Source: Alphaproteobacteria bacterium
GTDB lineage: Bacteria > Pseudomonadota > Alphaproteobacteria > Caulobacterales > Aquidulcibacteraceae
Length of the DNA stretch: 64,000 nt
Reading direction: 5' to 3'
Assembly: GCA_018969015.1 (NCBI GenBank)
Contig: JAGWZE010000014.1
Span: 1-64,000, forward strand
The notes under the pieces are model-generated. The model worked only from the letters and a program-made list of their open reading frames with translations. It made no database searches and had not been told where the DNA came from. The stretch's first letter is position 1; the number at the start of each line of letters is the position of its first letter. Below, in pieces: positions 17,630 to 27,099 of the stretch. Both the position numbers and the translations under genes were made by a program.

Positions 17630-17753
17630 CACCCCTCATCCGGCGCTATCGCGCCACCTTCTCCCACAAGGGGAGAAGGTCGCCGCTGAGGTCCTTCTCC
17701 CCTTGTGGGAGAAGGTGGATCGCGCGCGCAGCGCGCGAGACGGATGAGGGGTG
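17630..17753. repeat. Long nested palindromic intergenic element
   Basis: A 124-base inverted repeat. Outer arms 17630-17642 and 17741-17753 are perfect (13 bp). Inner arms 17654-17679 and 17693-17718 are perfect (26 bp). Each inner arm is itself a small hairpin with CTTCTCCC and GGGAGAAG. It fills the gap between two converging genes, so transcription from both sides would form strong hairpins. It looks like a REP/RUP-type mobile palindromic element. Confidence 0.85.
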
Positions 17754-17768
17754 TCAGCGCGCGCCCGT

Positions 17769-19307
17769 TCAAATCTTCGTTTGCCGGCCGGCCCAGTACT
17801 GGTCGCGCAGGATGCGCTTGTAGAGCTTGCCCGTCGGGTGGCGAGGGAGCTCCTGCATGAAGTCGATCGAGCGCGGGCACTTCACCGCGCTGAGATTGGC
17901 GCGGCAGAAGGCGAGCAGCTCCTGGGCGAGGTCGTCGGACGCGTCGGCCCAATGGAGCGGCTGGATGACGGCCTTCACCTCTTCGCCGAAATCGTCGTTG
18001 GGGATGCCGAACACGGCGGCGTCGGCCACTTTGGGGTGCGTGACCAGAAGGTTCTCGACCTCCTGCGGGTACACGTTGACCCCGCCGGTGATGATCATGA
18101 ACGCCTTGCGGTCGGTCAGGTAGAGATACCCGTCGGCGTCGACATAGCCGACGTCGCCGAGCGTGGACCATGTCGGGTTCGAGGGGTGGCGGCTCTCGGC
18201 CGTCTTTTTCGGGTCGTTGTGGTACTCGAACTGGCCGCCGTCCGCGAAATAGACGGCGCCGGATTCACCGGTCGGGACTTCGGCGCCCGTCTCGTCGCAG
18301 ATCCGCAGGGAGCCGAGCAGCGCCTTGCCGACCGATCCCTTGTGGGCGAGCCATTCCGGGGCGGAGATCGAGCAGAAGCCGTTGCCCTCGGTGCCGGCGT
18401 AGTACTCGTTGATGATCGGCCCCCACCACGCGATCATCTGTTCCTTGATCGGGATCGGGCACGGCGCGGCCGCGTGGATGATCGCCTTGAGCGAGGAGAC
18501 GTCGACGCCGCGGCGGACCTCTTCCGGGAGTTTCAGGAGCCGCACGAACATCGTCGGCACCATTTGCGACGCCGTGATCTTGTGCTGCGGGATCAGCTTC
18601 AGGAACGTCTCCGGATCGAACTTCTCCATGATGACGGTCGTCGCGCCCATCTTCTGGACGGTCATGCACCAGCGCAGCGGGGCGGCGTGGTAGAGCGGCG
18701 CGGGCGAGAGATAGATCGTGTCCTGGTTGAGCCCGTAGAGGGCCGAGACCAGCATCCGCAGGGAGGTGTCGGAATCGATCGGGGCGCCGGACAGGGGCAC
18801 TTTCACGCCCTTCGGCCGGCCGGTCGTGCCGCTCGAATAGAGCATGTCGGCGCCGGCGCTCTCATCCGGGACCGGCGTTTCCGGCATCGCCGCGCGCGCC
18901 GCTTCGAAGCGGGCGAAGCCTTCGATGTCGCCGTCCGCACTGTAGCCGCGCACGCCCGCCTCGGCGGCGGCCTCGCGGGCGACGGCGGCGAGGCCGGGCG
19001 AGGCGATCAGCGCCTGGGCTTTCGAATCCTTGAGGATGTAGGCGACTTCGCCGGCCGTTAGTTTCGAGGAGATGCAGGCGAAATACAGCCCGCTGCGCTG
19101 CGCCGCCCAGGCGATCTCGAAATAGGTGGCGCTGTTCTCCATGAAGATGGCGATGCAGTCGCCCGTTTTGAGGCCCCAGGAGCGGAACAGCTGCGCGCCC
19201 TGGTTCGACCGCCTGTCGAGCTCGCCGAACGTGACCACATGGCCCGACCCCGCCATCACGATGGCCGGCTTGTGCGGATTTGTCTCGGCGTGCACGCGCG
19301 GATGCAT
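17769..19307 (-). CDS. AMP-dependent acyl-CoA synthetase/ligase
   Basis: ANL-superfamily enzyme of 512 residues that activates a carboxylic acid as acyl-AMP and then acyl-CoA. The phosphate-binding loop is at about residues 157-168 (YSSGTTGRPKG). Other signatures are NEYYAGTEGNG (A5), TLGDVGYVDADGYLYLTDR (A8 hinge) and the catalytic lysine in HPTGKLYKR (A10) near the C-terminus. The ATG at 19305-19307 follows GGGAGGAAAG. With the MaoC hydratase and the enoyl-CoA hydratase in this window it fits fatty-acid or aromatic-acid breakdown. The substrate is not fixed by the sequence; medium- or long-chain acids are likely. Confidence 0.92.
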   Translation of the reverse strand: MHPRVHAETNPHKPAIVMAGSGHVVTFGELDRRSNQGAQLFRSWGLKTGDCIAIFMENSATYFEIAWAAQRSGLYFACISSKLTAGEVAYILKDSKAQALIASPGLAAVAREAAAEAGVRGYSADGDIEGFARFEAARAAMPETPVPDESAGADMLYSSGTTGRPKGVKVPLSGAPIDSDTSLRMLVSALYGLNQDTIYLSPAPLYHAAPLRWCMTVQKMGATTVIMEKFDPETFLKLIPQHKITASQMVPTMFVRLLKLPEEVRRGVDVSSLKAIIHAAAPCPIPIKEQMIAWWGPIINEYYAGTEGNGFCSISAPEWLAHKGSVGKALLGSLRICDETGAEVPTGESGAVYFADGGQFEYHNDPKKTAESRHPSNPTWSTLGDVGYVDADGYLYLTDRKAFMIITGGVNVYPQEVENLLVTHPKVADAAVFGIPNDDFGEEVKAVIQPLHWADASDDLAQELLAFCRANLSAVKCPRSIDFMQELPRHPTGKLYKRILRDQYWAGRQTKI

Positions 19308-19456
19308 GGTTACTTTCCTCCCGCGGACCGTTCGGTCTCTGGCGTTGGGCGTAACGTGCAGCCGTAACGTCAGTCAAATCATCGCGTACAGACGCCTCCA
19401 CAGGCGATTTTTCGCCGCTCTGTGGTCATGCCGGCGCGCTGACTGCGCGCACGGCA

Positions 19457-19485
19457 TTGACAACGGCGCCATTTCCGAAAATTTA
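19457..19485 (+). promoter_or_regulatory. Candidate promoter in the gap before exbB
   Basis: A perfect TTGACA (19457-19462) is followed after 17 bases by a weak AATTTA (19480-19485). It lies in the 375-base gap (19308-19682) between the divergent acyl-CoA synthetase gene and the exbB operon. No gene or other repeat is seen in this gap. The -10 match is poor. Confidence 0.3.
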
Positions 19486-19682
19486 GCTCCCGGCGTGAAG
19501 CGTCGGCGACGAGACCGCAAAGCGGCATGGCTGATGCACAAGGGAGGACGGCGGCTCTGATGGGTCGGCCCTCGCTTTTGCATCCGTTGATGTGCGTTTA
19601 GCGGGCCTTAATTCGCCGCAAACTTCCGACACGATTGCAATCTGACCGGGCTTTTAGGGGCCGGGCGACTAAAGGGCAGACC

Positions 19683-20525
19683 ATGAACGCGTTGACTTAT
19701 TCGTTGCTGTCTCTCTATGCGCAGGCTGCCGCTCCGGCCGCTCCGGCTGCTCCGGAAGCCCCCGCTGCTGCTCCGGCCGCCGCCGACGTCGAAGCGGCGC
19801 GCGCCGCCGCCGCCGCGGAAGCGGCCAAAGCGAACGCCGGTGAGTCGCTCAACCTGCTCGACCTTTGGGCCAAGCTGAACGACGTCGAAAAGGGCGTCAT
19901 GGTCATCCTCGGCGTCTGCGCCGTCTACTCGATCGCCCTGCTGATCGAAAAAGTCGTCGTGATGCGTCAGAACAACACGAAGATCAAAGACTTCCTGGCC
20001 GCGTTCCGGAAGGCGAACTCGGTCGAGGAAGCCGAAGCGATCGTGCGCAAGCTGCCGGCCTCGGGCATCAAGTCGATGTTCGAAGCGGGCATGGCGGAAG
20101 TCCGCAAGACGCAGGACCTCGGCCTCTACACGATGCGTGACGCGCGCGACCACACGATGCAGCGCGTCGGCTCGGCGATGACGATCAAGCAGAACGAGCA
20201 CCTCGAAGACATCGGCTCCTCGATGACCTTCCTCGCCTCGATCGGTTCGAACGCGCCGTTCATCGGTCTGTTCGGCACGGTGTGGGGCATCATGAACTCG
20301 TTCCTCGGGATCGTCGCCACGCAATCGACCTCGCTCGTCGCCGTCGCCCCGGGTATCGCCGGCGCGCTGCTCGCGACCGCGGCCGGTCTCGCCGCCGCCA
20401 TCCCGGCCGTTCTCATCTACAACTTCTCGGCCAAGCAGATCTCGAAGATCGGCGGCAAGTACGAAGACTTCGCGTCGGAGTTCATCGCTCTCGTTTCGCG
20501 CGACATGGATCGGCGCGGCGCTTAA
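19683..20525 (+). CDS. exbB: ExbB/TolQ-type proton channel subunit
   Basis: Inner-membrane subunit that, with ExbD, uses the proton gradient to drive TonB. The 280-residue product has an N-terminal Ala/Pro-rich stretch (about residues 12-50). Three membrane segments follow: around 65-90 ([20 protein letters not shown]), about 175-200 (including [12 protein letters not shown]) and about 215-240. The MotA/TolQ/ExbB signature [13 protein letters not shown] is clear. The ATG at 19683 follows AAAGGGCAG. It is the first gene of exbB-exbD-exbD-tonB, with gaps of 39, 18 and 15 bases between genes. Confidence 0.95.
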   Translation: MNALTYSLLSLYAQAAAPAAPAAPEAPAAAPAAADVEAARAAAAAEAAKANAGESLNLLDLWAKLNDVEKGVMVILGVCAVYSIALLIEKVVVMRQNNTKIKDFLAAFRKANSVEEAEAIVRKLPASGIKSMFEAGMAEVRKTQDLGLYTMRDARDHTMQRVGSAMTIKQNEHLEDIGSSMTFLASIGSNAPFIGLFGTVWGIMNSFLGIVATQSTSLVAVAPGIAGALLATAAGLAAAIPAVLIYNFSAKQISKIGGKYEDFASEFIALVSRDMDRRGA

Positions 20526-20564
20526 GCGTCGCGCTTTTCCCGCGGAACCTGAGGGAGAAGGGTC

Positions 20565-21092
<528 letters not shown>

Positions 21093-21110
21093 CCGAGAGG
21101 ACCAGGCGCA

Positions 21111-21590
21111 ATGGCTGGCAAACTCGCGGGTGGCGGCAAGGGCCGGAAGGGCATGGCGCCCAACTCCGATCCGAACGTCATCCCCTTCATCGACATCATG
21201 CTCGTGATGTTGATCATCTTCATGGTCGCAGCCCCGCTGCCGACCGTGGACATCAAGGTCGACCTGCCGCCTCCGGGCAAGCCGGTGTACACCGAACCGA
21301 CTGACAAGCCGACGGTCGTCGCGCTGTCGGACCAGGGCGGCGTGATCACCTACTTCATCGGCGGCGAACAGGTTTCCAAAGAAGCGCTGACCAATCGGCT
21401 GCTCGAGATCGCGCGTCAGAACAACCCGACCTATGCGGGTGACCTGACCACGCTCTTCGTCGAAGCCAAGATCTTCGTCGACGCCGACCAGAACACCGCC
21501 TACGCGAACGTCGTCGGCCTCATCAACGATATCGACACTGCCGGCTTCAAGAAGGTCAGCCTTCTTGTCAAAGACGCGCAGAGCAGCTGA
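21111..21590 (+). CDS. exbD: ExbD/TolR family protein (second copy)
   Basis: A 159-residue ExbD with the same membrane motif (DPNVIPFIDIMLVMLIIFMV), including the key Asp. The periplasmic domain differs from the first copy and lacks its cysteines, so the two are old paralogues rather than a recent duplication. Operons with two exbD genes are known in several Proteobacteria; heteromeric ExbD in the complex is possible. It starts 18 bases after the first copy. Confidence 0.94.
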   Translation: MAGKLAGGGKGRKGMAPNSDPNVIPFIDIMLVMLIIFMVAAPLPTVDIKVDLPPPGKPVYTEPTDKPTVVALSDQGGVITYFIGGEQVSKEALTNRLLEIARQNNPTYAGDLTTLFVEAKIFVDADQNTAYANVVGLINDIDTAGFKKVSLLVKDAQSS

Positions 21591-21605
21591 GAGGAAACGT
21601 AAGCG

Positions 21606-22211
21606 ATGTTGCGCTTTCGATTGGCGGCGTTGGCGCTCTCGGGCCTGATCTGCACGGGTCTGATCTACCTCGCCGCGACACACAAGATCACCGGCATCGC
21701 CGACATGTTCGAGGACATCAAGGCGGTGACGGTCGTCACGGAGAAGAAGCCGCCGCCGCCGCCCCCGCCGCCGCCGCCGCCGCCGCCGGATCGTCCGCCG
21801 CCGCCGCCGCCGCCGGCCATGCGTACGGTCGTCAATGAGGACGCGCCGCCGGTGTTCACGGACATCCCCGTGGCGCCGCCTGCGCCGCCCGCGCCGCCGG
21901 CTCCGCCCGCGCCTCGGGTGATCTCGAACCCGACCTGGATCAAGCGTCCGGGCGCGCGCGAGTTCGACCGCTACTATCCGTCCCGCGCCGCCGAGCGTGA
22001 GAAGGAAGGCCGCGTCGTTCTCGATTGCACGGTCAACGCGAACGGCACGATCAACTGCCGCGTCGCGTCGGAAGATCCTTCGGGCTGGGGCTTCGGCGAA
22101 GCCGCGGTGAAGATCTCGCGATCGTTCCAGATGGCGCCGCAGACGGTCGACGGTCGTCCGGTCGACGGCGGGACGGTCACGGTGCCGATCACGTTCCGCC
22201 TCGGCGGCTGA
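21606..22211 (+). CDS. tonB: TonB energy transducer
   Basis: Links the ExbB-ExbD motor to outer-membrane receptors. One N-terminal membrane segment (about residues 5-25) is followed by a proline-rich periplasmic spacer. The spacer has runs of 13 and 7 prolines and then APP repeats, on GC-only triplet repeats that could slip. The C-terminal TonB domain includes the strand REKEGRVVLDCTVNANGTI. It lacks the X-Lys-Pro repeat of E. coli TonB but has the same layout. It is the last core gene of the operon and presumably serves both receptors of this window. Confidence 0.93.
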   Translation: MLRFRLAALALSGLICTGLIYLAATHKITGIADMFEDIKAVTVVTEKKPPPPPPPPPPPPPDRPPPPPPPAMRTVVNEDAPPVFTDIPVAPPAPPAPPAPPAPRVISNPTWIKRPGAREFDRYYPSRAAEREKEGRVVLDCTVNANGTINCRVASEDPSGWGFGEAAVKISRSFQMAPQTVDGRPVDGGTVTVPITFRLGG

Positions 22212-22390
22212 TCACCACCGGACGCTGATCCGCAATTTCGACGGAATCACCCGTAAAGGGTTCTTGGTCGGCGCGCCGTCGTTCTTCGGATCGACAGCGC
22301 GCCGCGCCGTTTCGACGGGCGGACGCCCGCGATGCGGCGGCATACATCGCCCTCCAAGGGCGAGCGCGAAACGCAGGGAGAGGTTCGACG

Positions 22391-22804
22391 ATGAAGCATG
22401 TGTTCAGCGCTGCGGCGCTTTTCGTTCTGGCCGCCGCGCCGGCTCTGGCGCAGACGACGACTCCCGCGCCGACGACGCCGGCGCCGGCCGCCGCCGCGCC
22501 GTCGACGTGCCCGGCGATGCCCGCCGCGCCGCCCGCGTTGCCGGTCGACGGAACCGCCGCGAAGCAGGCCGACATGATGAAGGGTCAGGAAGCGTTCAAC
22601 ACCTGGATCGCCGCCGCGCGTCCGGCCGTTGAGTGCCGCCAGAACGAAGTGAAGGCGATGAACGCCGAACTGCTGGCGATGCAGGCCAAAGTGAAGGCCC
22701 GCGCCGAGCAGTACAATCCCGACGTCGCCAACTACAACGGCGTGGTCGACAAGTGGCGCATCGTGGTCGAGGCCTATCAGGCCAAGACGGCGAAGAAGAA
22801 GTAA
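22391..22804 (+). CDS. Secreted Ala/Pro-rich hypothetical protein
   Basis: A 137-residue protein with a clear signal peptide (MKHVFSAAALF, ending ALAQ at about 21). A Thr/Pro/Ala-rich linker follows, then a mostly alpha-helical domain with two cysteines (STCPAM and VECRQN) and a coiled-coil-like region (NEVKAMNAELLAMQAKVKAR). No family was recognised. It lies 180 bases after tonB on the same strand and has its own terminator, so it may be part of the same transcript or separate. A periplasmic role linked to TonB is only a guess from position. Confidence 0.75.
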   Translation: MKHVFSAAALFVLAAAPALAQTTTPAPTTPAPAAAAPSTCPAMPAAPPALPVDGTAAKQADMMKGQEAFNTWIAAARPAVECRQNEVKAMNAELLAMQAKVKARAEQYNPDVANYNGVVDKWRIVVEAYQAKTAKKK

Positions 22805-22842
22805 GACCTCGCCCGCGGCAGCGGGCGCGGATGATGATCGAA

Positions 22843-22879
22843 GCGGCGGCGATCCGAAGGGGTCGCCGCCGTTTTCGTT
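22843..22879 (+). terminator. Rho-independent terminator
   Basis: CGGCGGCGA (22844-22852) pairs with 22863-22871, followed by TTTTCGTTT. It lies 40 bases after the stop of the secreted hypothetical protein and probably ends the exbB-tonB region. Confidence 0.85.
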
Positions 22880-22909
22880 TGCGCGGCGGCGGGTGAAGAC
22901 GCGGGCATC

Positions 22910-23004
22910 CGTCATCCTCGGCGCGCCGCAGGCGTGCCGGGGATCCAGGGATCGTGCTGCGCTCGCTGGATCCCCGGCCTCGCTCCGCTCGGCCGAGGAT
23001 GACG
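22910..23004. repeat. 95-base palindromic element, copy 1
   Basis: Arms 22910-22946 and 22968-23004 begin and end with GTCATCCTCGG/CCGAGGATGAC and contain GGGGATCCAG/CTGGATCCCC. The left arm is, over all 37 bases, the exact reverse complement of the right arm of a second 95-base element at 62970-63064. Non-coding, between a terminator and the enoyl-CoA hydratase gene. Confidence 0.88.
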
Positions 23005-23074
23005 GGCGCCCGCGCCGGCCTCTTGACCGCCGCTGGGTCAGGCGCGCTTCCTCGTGTGACACAAGGAGGAAACC

Positions 23075-23965
23075 ATGGCTCGCCGCACCACGCTCGAAAC
23101 CGTCCTGATCGATGTCGAGGCCAATGTCGCCACGATCACGCTGAACCGTCCCGACAAAATGAACGCCTTCACCGGGCAGATGATGCTCGACCTCATCCAG
23201 GCGTTCGACATCACCGACGGGGACGATGACGTCGGCGCGGTGATCGTGACGGGCGCGGGCCGCGCGTTCTGCGCCGGCGCCGATCTTTCGGCGGGCGCGA
23301 AGACGTTCGACTACGAAGCGCGCGATGATCGTCCCGAGCGGGGCGGCAAGGAGTCGCTCGAGTATCTGCGCGATGGCGGCGGTCGCCTGACGCTGCGCAT
23401 CTTCGAGAGCGTGAAGCCCGTGATCGCGGCGGTGAACGGCGCGGCCGTCGGCGTCGGCGTCACGATGCAGCTGCCGATGGACATCCGCATCGCCTCCGAG
23501 GACGCGAAGTTCGGCTTCGTCTTCGCGCGGCGCGGCATCGTGCCGGAAGCGTGCTCGTCCTGGTTCCTCCCTCGCCTCGTCGGCATCTCGACGGCGCTGG
23601 AGTGGTGCTATTCGGGCCGCGTGTTCACGGCGCAGGAAGCGCATGCGCGCGGGCTCGTGCGCTCGCTGCACGCGCCCGGCGATCTGCTCGGCGCCGCGCA
23701 TGCGATCGCGCGCGAGATCGTCGACAACACCGCGCCGGTTTCGGTGTCGCTGACGCGCCAGATGCTGTGGCGCATGCTCGGCGCCGATCATCCGATGGAG
23801 GCGCACAAGGTCGACAGCCGCGCGATCTTCGAGCGGGGCAAGCAGGCCGACGCGAAGGAAGGCGTGATGTCCTTCCTCGAAAAGCGGGCGCCGAAGTATC
23901 CCAACAAGGTGTCGAAGGACATGCCGTCCTTCGTGCCGTGGTGGTCGCAACGTCCGTTTGAGTAA
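23075..23965 (+). CDS. Enoyl-CoA hydratase/isomerase (crotonase family)
   Basis: A 296-residue crotonase-fold protein. The oxyanion-hole motifs are GAGRAFCAGADLS and AVNGAAVGVGVTMQLPMDIRIA, and the acidic residue in GIVPEACSSWFLPRLVG sits where the catalytic glutamate is expected. It should hydrate or isomerise unsaturated acyl-CoA. The C-terminal 60 residues (QADAKEGVMSFLEKRAPKYP) are typical. A strong ribosome-binding site, AAGGAGGAAACC, precedes the ATG. It fits functionally with the acyl-CoA synthetase at 17.8 kb but is not in its operon. Confidence 0.92.
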   Translation: MARRTTLETVLIDVEANVATITLNRPDKMNAFTGQMMLDLIQAFDITDGDDDVGAVIVTGAGRAFCAGADLSAGAKTFDYEARDDRPERGGKESLEYLRDGGGRLTLRIFESVKPVIAAVNGAAVGVGVTMQLPMDIRIASEDAKFGFVFARRGIVPEACSSWFLPRLVGISTALEWCYSGRVFTAQEAHARGLVRSLHAPGDLLGAAHAIAREIVDNTAPVSVSLTRQMLWRMLGADHPMEAHKVDSRAIFERGKQADAKEGVMSFLEKRAPKYPNKVSKDMPSFVPWWSQRPFE

Positions 23966-23976
23966 GGCTGCCGCGC

Positions 23977-25251
23977 CTATTCGAGCGCGGGCGGTTCGAG
24001 CCGCCAGATCGGCGTGAACAGCGCGAGCGCAAGAGCGCTCGCGCCCAGCCCGACCGCCGGTACGAGCGCCACCCAGCCCGCGCCGAGGCCGAAGCTTTTC
24101 AGAACGTCGAAGCCGATCCCGACGAGCGCGGATCCCAGCGGCGCGCCGCCCATGAAGCCCATCGCGTAGACGGCGATCACGCGCCCGAGGAATTCGGGCT
24201 CGGCGTTGGCCTGCGTGATCGTGCGGCTCATCGCGATCGCCACGCCCGCGCCGCCGCCGACGAGGATCGTGGAGAGCGCAAAGCCCCAGAGCGGCTTGTC
24301 GATCGCCAGCGTCGCGAACACGACCGCGCCGAGCAGGTGGCAGATCAACAGCGCGCGGCCGGGCCGGCGCAGGGGGCGCACGCGGCCCAGCACCACCGCG
24401 GAGACGAACGAGGCGCCCCAAAAGCAGGCATAGAGCGCGCCGAGCTCGGCGGCGCCGCCGCCGTAGACCTCGCGAATGATCAGCGGAAACAGCACCTGGA
24501 ACGCGCCGACGATGAAGACGCCCACATAGGCGGCCGACCACAGCATCGATCCGATGATGGGGTGGGTGAACGCGTAGGCGAGGCCTTCGCAAATCTCGGC
24601 GAGCGCCTGGGCCGGGCGGCGCGGCCGCTTCGCCGGCTTCGGCGCGCGCAGTTTCAGCGCCAGCGCCGCCGCGCCGACGACCGCGAGCGCCTGGCAGACG
24701 AGCAGCGGCGCGGAGCCGAACCGGTCGGCGAGGCGCGCAACGAGAATGCCGACGATCTGCGCGCCGATCTGCACCGCGGTCGTCACCGTCGCGGCCTGCG
24801 CGAGCGAGACCTTGCGTCCGGCCGCGGCTTCCCGGTCGACGACTCCGTTCAGCGCCGCGTCGCGCAGGGGCTGCATGAAGGCCGCGAGCGAGCCCATCAC
24901 CACGCCATAGGCCAGGAGCAGCGGGAAGGTCATCGCGCCGGCGGAGATGAGCGCGGACATGACGAGGGCGGGCACGGCGAACGCGATCTGCAGGCCGGCC
25001 AATGTCGGTCCCGCCTGCGCGCGCTCGGCCACCAGACCGCCGAACAGCAGCAACGCGAACATCGGCGCCGTCAGCGCCGTCTGCGCCGCGCCGACCTCCG
25101 CGCCGCCTTGCGCCAGATCGAACGTAACGATCGACGGGTAGAGAACGAATTGCAGTCCAAAGGCGAAGAAATACAGCGCGACGAGACCGTAATAGATCTC
25201 GAGTTCGCCCAGCCCTTTCGGCAAGCCATCGGGCCGCGTGTTTGCGCTCAT
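23977..25251 (-). CDS. MFS transporter (EntS/DHA3-like)
   Basis: A 424-residue polytopic membrane protein with about 12 hydrophobic segments in two halves. MFS features include the Ala/Gly-rich helices and a loop after helix 2 (LVAERAQAG), where many family members have GxLaDRxGRR. The start is ATG at 25249-25251 behind AGGTGG. A longer frame from 25563 is rejected: it would overlap the divergent DUF2336 gene and lacks membrane character. The layout fits DHA3-type exporters. The substrate is unknown. Confidence 0.88.
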   Translation of the reverse strand: MSANTRPDGLPKGLGELEIYYGLVALYFFAFGLQFVLYPSIVTFDLAQGGAEVGAAQTALTAPMFALLLFGGLVAERAQAGPTLAGLQIAFAVPALVMSALISAGAMTFPLLLAYGVVMGSLAAFMQPLRDAALNGVVDREAAAGRKVSLAQAATVTTAVQIGAQIVGILVARLADRFGSAPLLVCQALAVVGAAALALKLRAPKPAKRPRRPAQALAEICEGLAYAFTHPIIGSMLWSAAYVGVFIVGAFQVLFPLIIREVYGGGAAELGALYACFWGASFVSAVVLGRVRPLRRPGRALLICHLLGAVVFATLAIDKPLWGFALSTILVGGGAGVAIAMSRTITQANAEPEFLGRVIAVYAMGFMGGAPLGSALVGIGFDVLKSFGLGAGWVALVPAVGLGASALALALFTPIWRLEPPALE

Positions 25252-25339
25252 CGTCCACCTATGGCGCCCAAACGACGGGCCGCCAATGCCGATCGACGCG
25301 TTAACGACATCCTTACGCTCCACGCGCGAACAATGACCG

Positions 25340-26524
25340 ATGGTGCAGCCTCTCGAGCTCCAGGCGCCGCCGGACGACCCGGACGCGGCCCCCGCAGCCG
25401 CCGCGCGGCTCGCCATTACCGAGCGTCTGTGCGAGGTCGTCGCGTGGCCCTCCACGCGCATCTCGCAGCATGAGCGGCAGTTGGCGGGCGACCTGCTCGT
25501 CGGGCTGTTGAAGTTCTGCCCGGAGGCCACAAGGCGGTCATGCGCGCAGCGGCTCGTCGGCATCGTCGATGCGCCGAAGCCCGTTCTGCGCTATCTCGCG
25601 CGGGACGAAATCTCGATCGCCGAGCCGTTGCTGCGCGAGTCGAAATCGTTCGACGACCTCGACCTGATCGAGACCATCCGCGTCGCCACGCCCGGGCATG
25701 TCGAGCTCATCGCGCAGCGCAAGCAGGTCAGCGAAACGGTCACCGACGCGATCGTGCGCCGAGGCGTCCTCAGCGCGATCGAAGCCATGGCGGCCAACGC
25801 CAACGCCCGTATCGCGGCGTCGACCATGGACGTGCTCGTGCGCGTCTCCCGCGAACACCCGACGCTCGCGGCGCTGCTGGCGCGGCGCGAGGAACTGCGG
25901 ATGGCGCAGGGGCTGACGCTGTTCTGGTGGTCGAGCCGGGAGGCGCGCACCGCGATCCTGCGCCGCTTCGCGATCGACCGCGTCACGCTGCTGGCCGAGA
26001 TGAAGGAGCTGTTCGCGCTCGCCGCGACGCCCGCGATCGCCGATCCGGAAGTGCGCAAGGCGCTGCAGTTCATCGAGCGCCGTCAGCGGGCGCGCCACAG
26101 CTCGTCGGTGACGGGGGCGACGACGGTCGAGGCGCTGCTCGACGCCATCGCCGCGCAAGGCGGGTTGAGCCGGGCGCTGGTCATCGATCTGGCCCGCATG
26201 TGCGGCGTGCGGCCCGCTACGTGCGCGCGCATTCTCGTGGACCGCGGCGGCGAGCCGCTGGCCGTGCTGGCCAAGGCGATCGGGCTCAAGCGCGAGTCGT
26301 TCGCGAAGCTGTGGCGATTGGCGCGGTCACGCGACGTGGCCGGCTTCGAGCCGGTCTCGATCCTCTACGAGACGTTGTCCGCCACCAAGGCGCAGACTGT
26401 GCTGCGCTATTGGGACTGGGGCCTGACGGCCGGCGCCGAATCGGGCGCGGGCGAGACCGACGAGGATATGGACCTCGCGCCGGCGCGCCGCTTCTTCTCG
26501 CTCGTGCGCGCGCAAGAGCTGTGA
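25340..26524 (+). CDS. DUF2336 domain protein (HEAT-like helical repeats)
   Basis: A 394-residue all-helical protein whose centre (about residues 40-290) matches the DUF2336 family. Marker motifs are RLVGIVDAPKPVLRYLARDEISIAEPLL (quoted here in parts: RLVGIVDAP and ISIAEPLL), VSETVTDAIVRRG and the C-terminal LSRALVIDLARMCGV. The family is found mainly in alphaproteobacteria and has no firm general function. A second member lies at 42974-44068. It diverges from the MFS gene with an 88-base gap and stands 86 bases before the Mrp-like operon. Confidence 0.8.
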   Translation: MVQPLELQAPPDDPDAAPAAAARLAITERLCEVVAWPSTRISQHERQLAGDLLVGLLKFCPEATRRSCAQRLVGIVDAPKPVLRYLARDEISIAEPLLRESKSFDDLDLIETIRVATPGHVELIAQRKQVSETVTDAIVRRGVLSAIEAMAANANARIAASTMDVLVRVSREHPTLAALLARREELRMAQGLTLFWWSSREARTAILRRFAIDRVTLLAEMKELFALAATPAIADPEVRKALQFIERRQRARHSSSVTGATTVEALLDAIAAQGGLSRALVIDLARMCGVRPATCARILVDRGGEPLAVLAKAIGLKRESFAKLWRLARSRDVAGFEPVSILYETLSATKAQTVLRYWDWGLTAGAESGAGETDEDMDLAPARRFFSLVRAQEL

Positions 26525-26610
26525 GCGACTCACCGGCTCAACTGGCGAATCCGTCACCACATCGTTAAGACCGGTCGCGACGCCACGGCGTCACGCGGAG
26601 GTCGTCGGCC

Positions 26611-27099
26611 GTGATCCAAGGCCTGTTTCTCGCGCTGGCGCTCGCCGTGCTTTGGGCGGTGCTGGCGCCGGCGTCCGGTGCGCCATTGACCGCCGCGATG
26701 CTGATCGCCGGCGGGATCAGCGTCGTCGTCGTCACCGCGTTGACGGCGCGCGCCGGGCTCTTGAGCGGGCGCGCGGGCGCGGCCGTGGCCGTGACCCTTG
26801 CGGACGCCGCGCGCGCCGCGGGCGCCGCGCCGATGTCGGCGTTGCGCGTGCTGGCGCGCGTCGTCGCCGGCCCCGCGCCGCGGCCGGCCCTCGTGATCGT
26901 GCAGGTGCGCACGGCGGGCCAGGCGCATGCGGCGCGTGTGGCCGCCGCGCTCTCGCGCGGGGCCGATTCCTACACGATCGATGGCGACGACAAGACAATG
27001 CTCGTGCACGTGCTCGACGAGCCGGCGACAAGCCCCGACGCCTTGCACGCGGTTGCTGCGCGGTTTGCGGCGCGCGACGCCAAGCGGTCCGGCGCATGA
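26611..27099 (+). CDS. mrpE: Mrp-type antiporter subunit E
   Basis: A 162-residue protein with two N-terminal membrane helices (GLFLALALAVLWAVLA and LTAAMLIAGGISVVVV) and a soluble C-terminal domain of MrpE/MnhE type (VVQVR-like VIVQVRTAGQAHAARVAAAL and GDDKTMLVHVLDEP). It opens a nine-gene operon whose members overlap by 4 to 17 bases, or are 1 base apart. The start is GTG at 26611. Subunit E is needed for assembly of the Na+/H+ antiporter complex in the inner membrane. Confidence 0.78.
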   Translation: MIQGLFLALALAVLWAVLAPASGAPLTAAMLIAGGISVVVVTALTARAGLLSGRAGAAVAVTLADAARAAGAAPMSALRVLARVVAGPAPRPALVIVQVRTAGQAHAARVAAALSRGADSYTIDGDDKTMLVHVLDEPATSPDALHAVAARFAARDAKRSGA

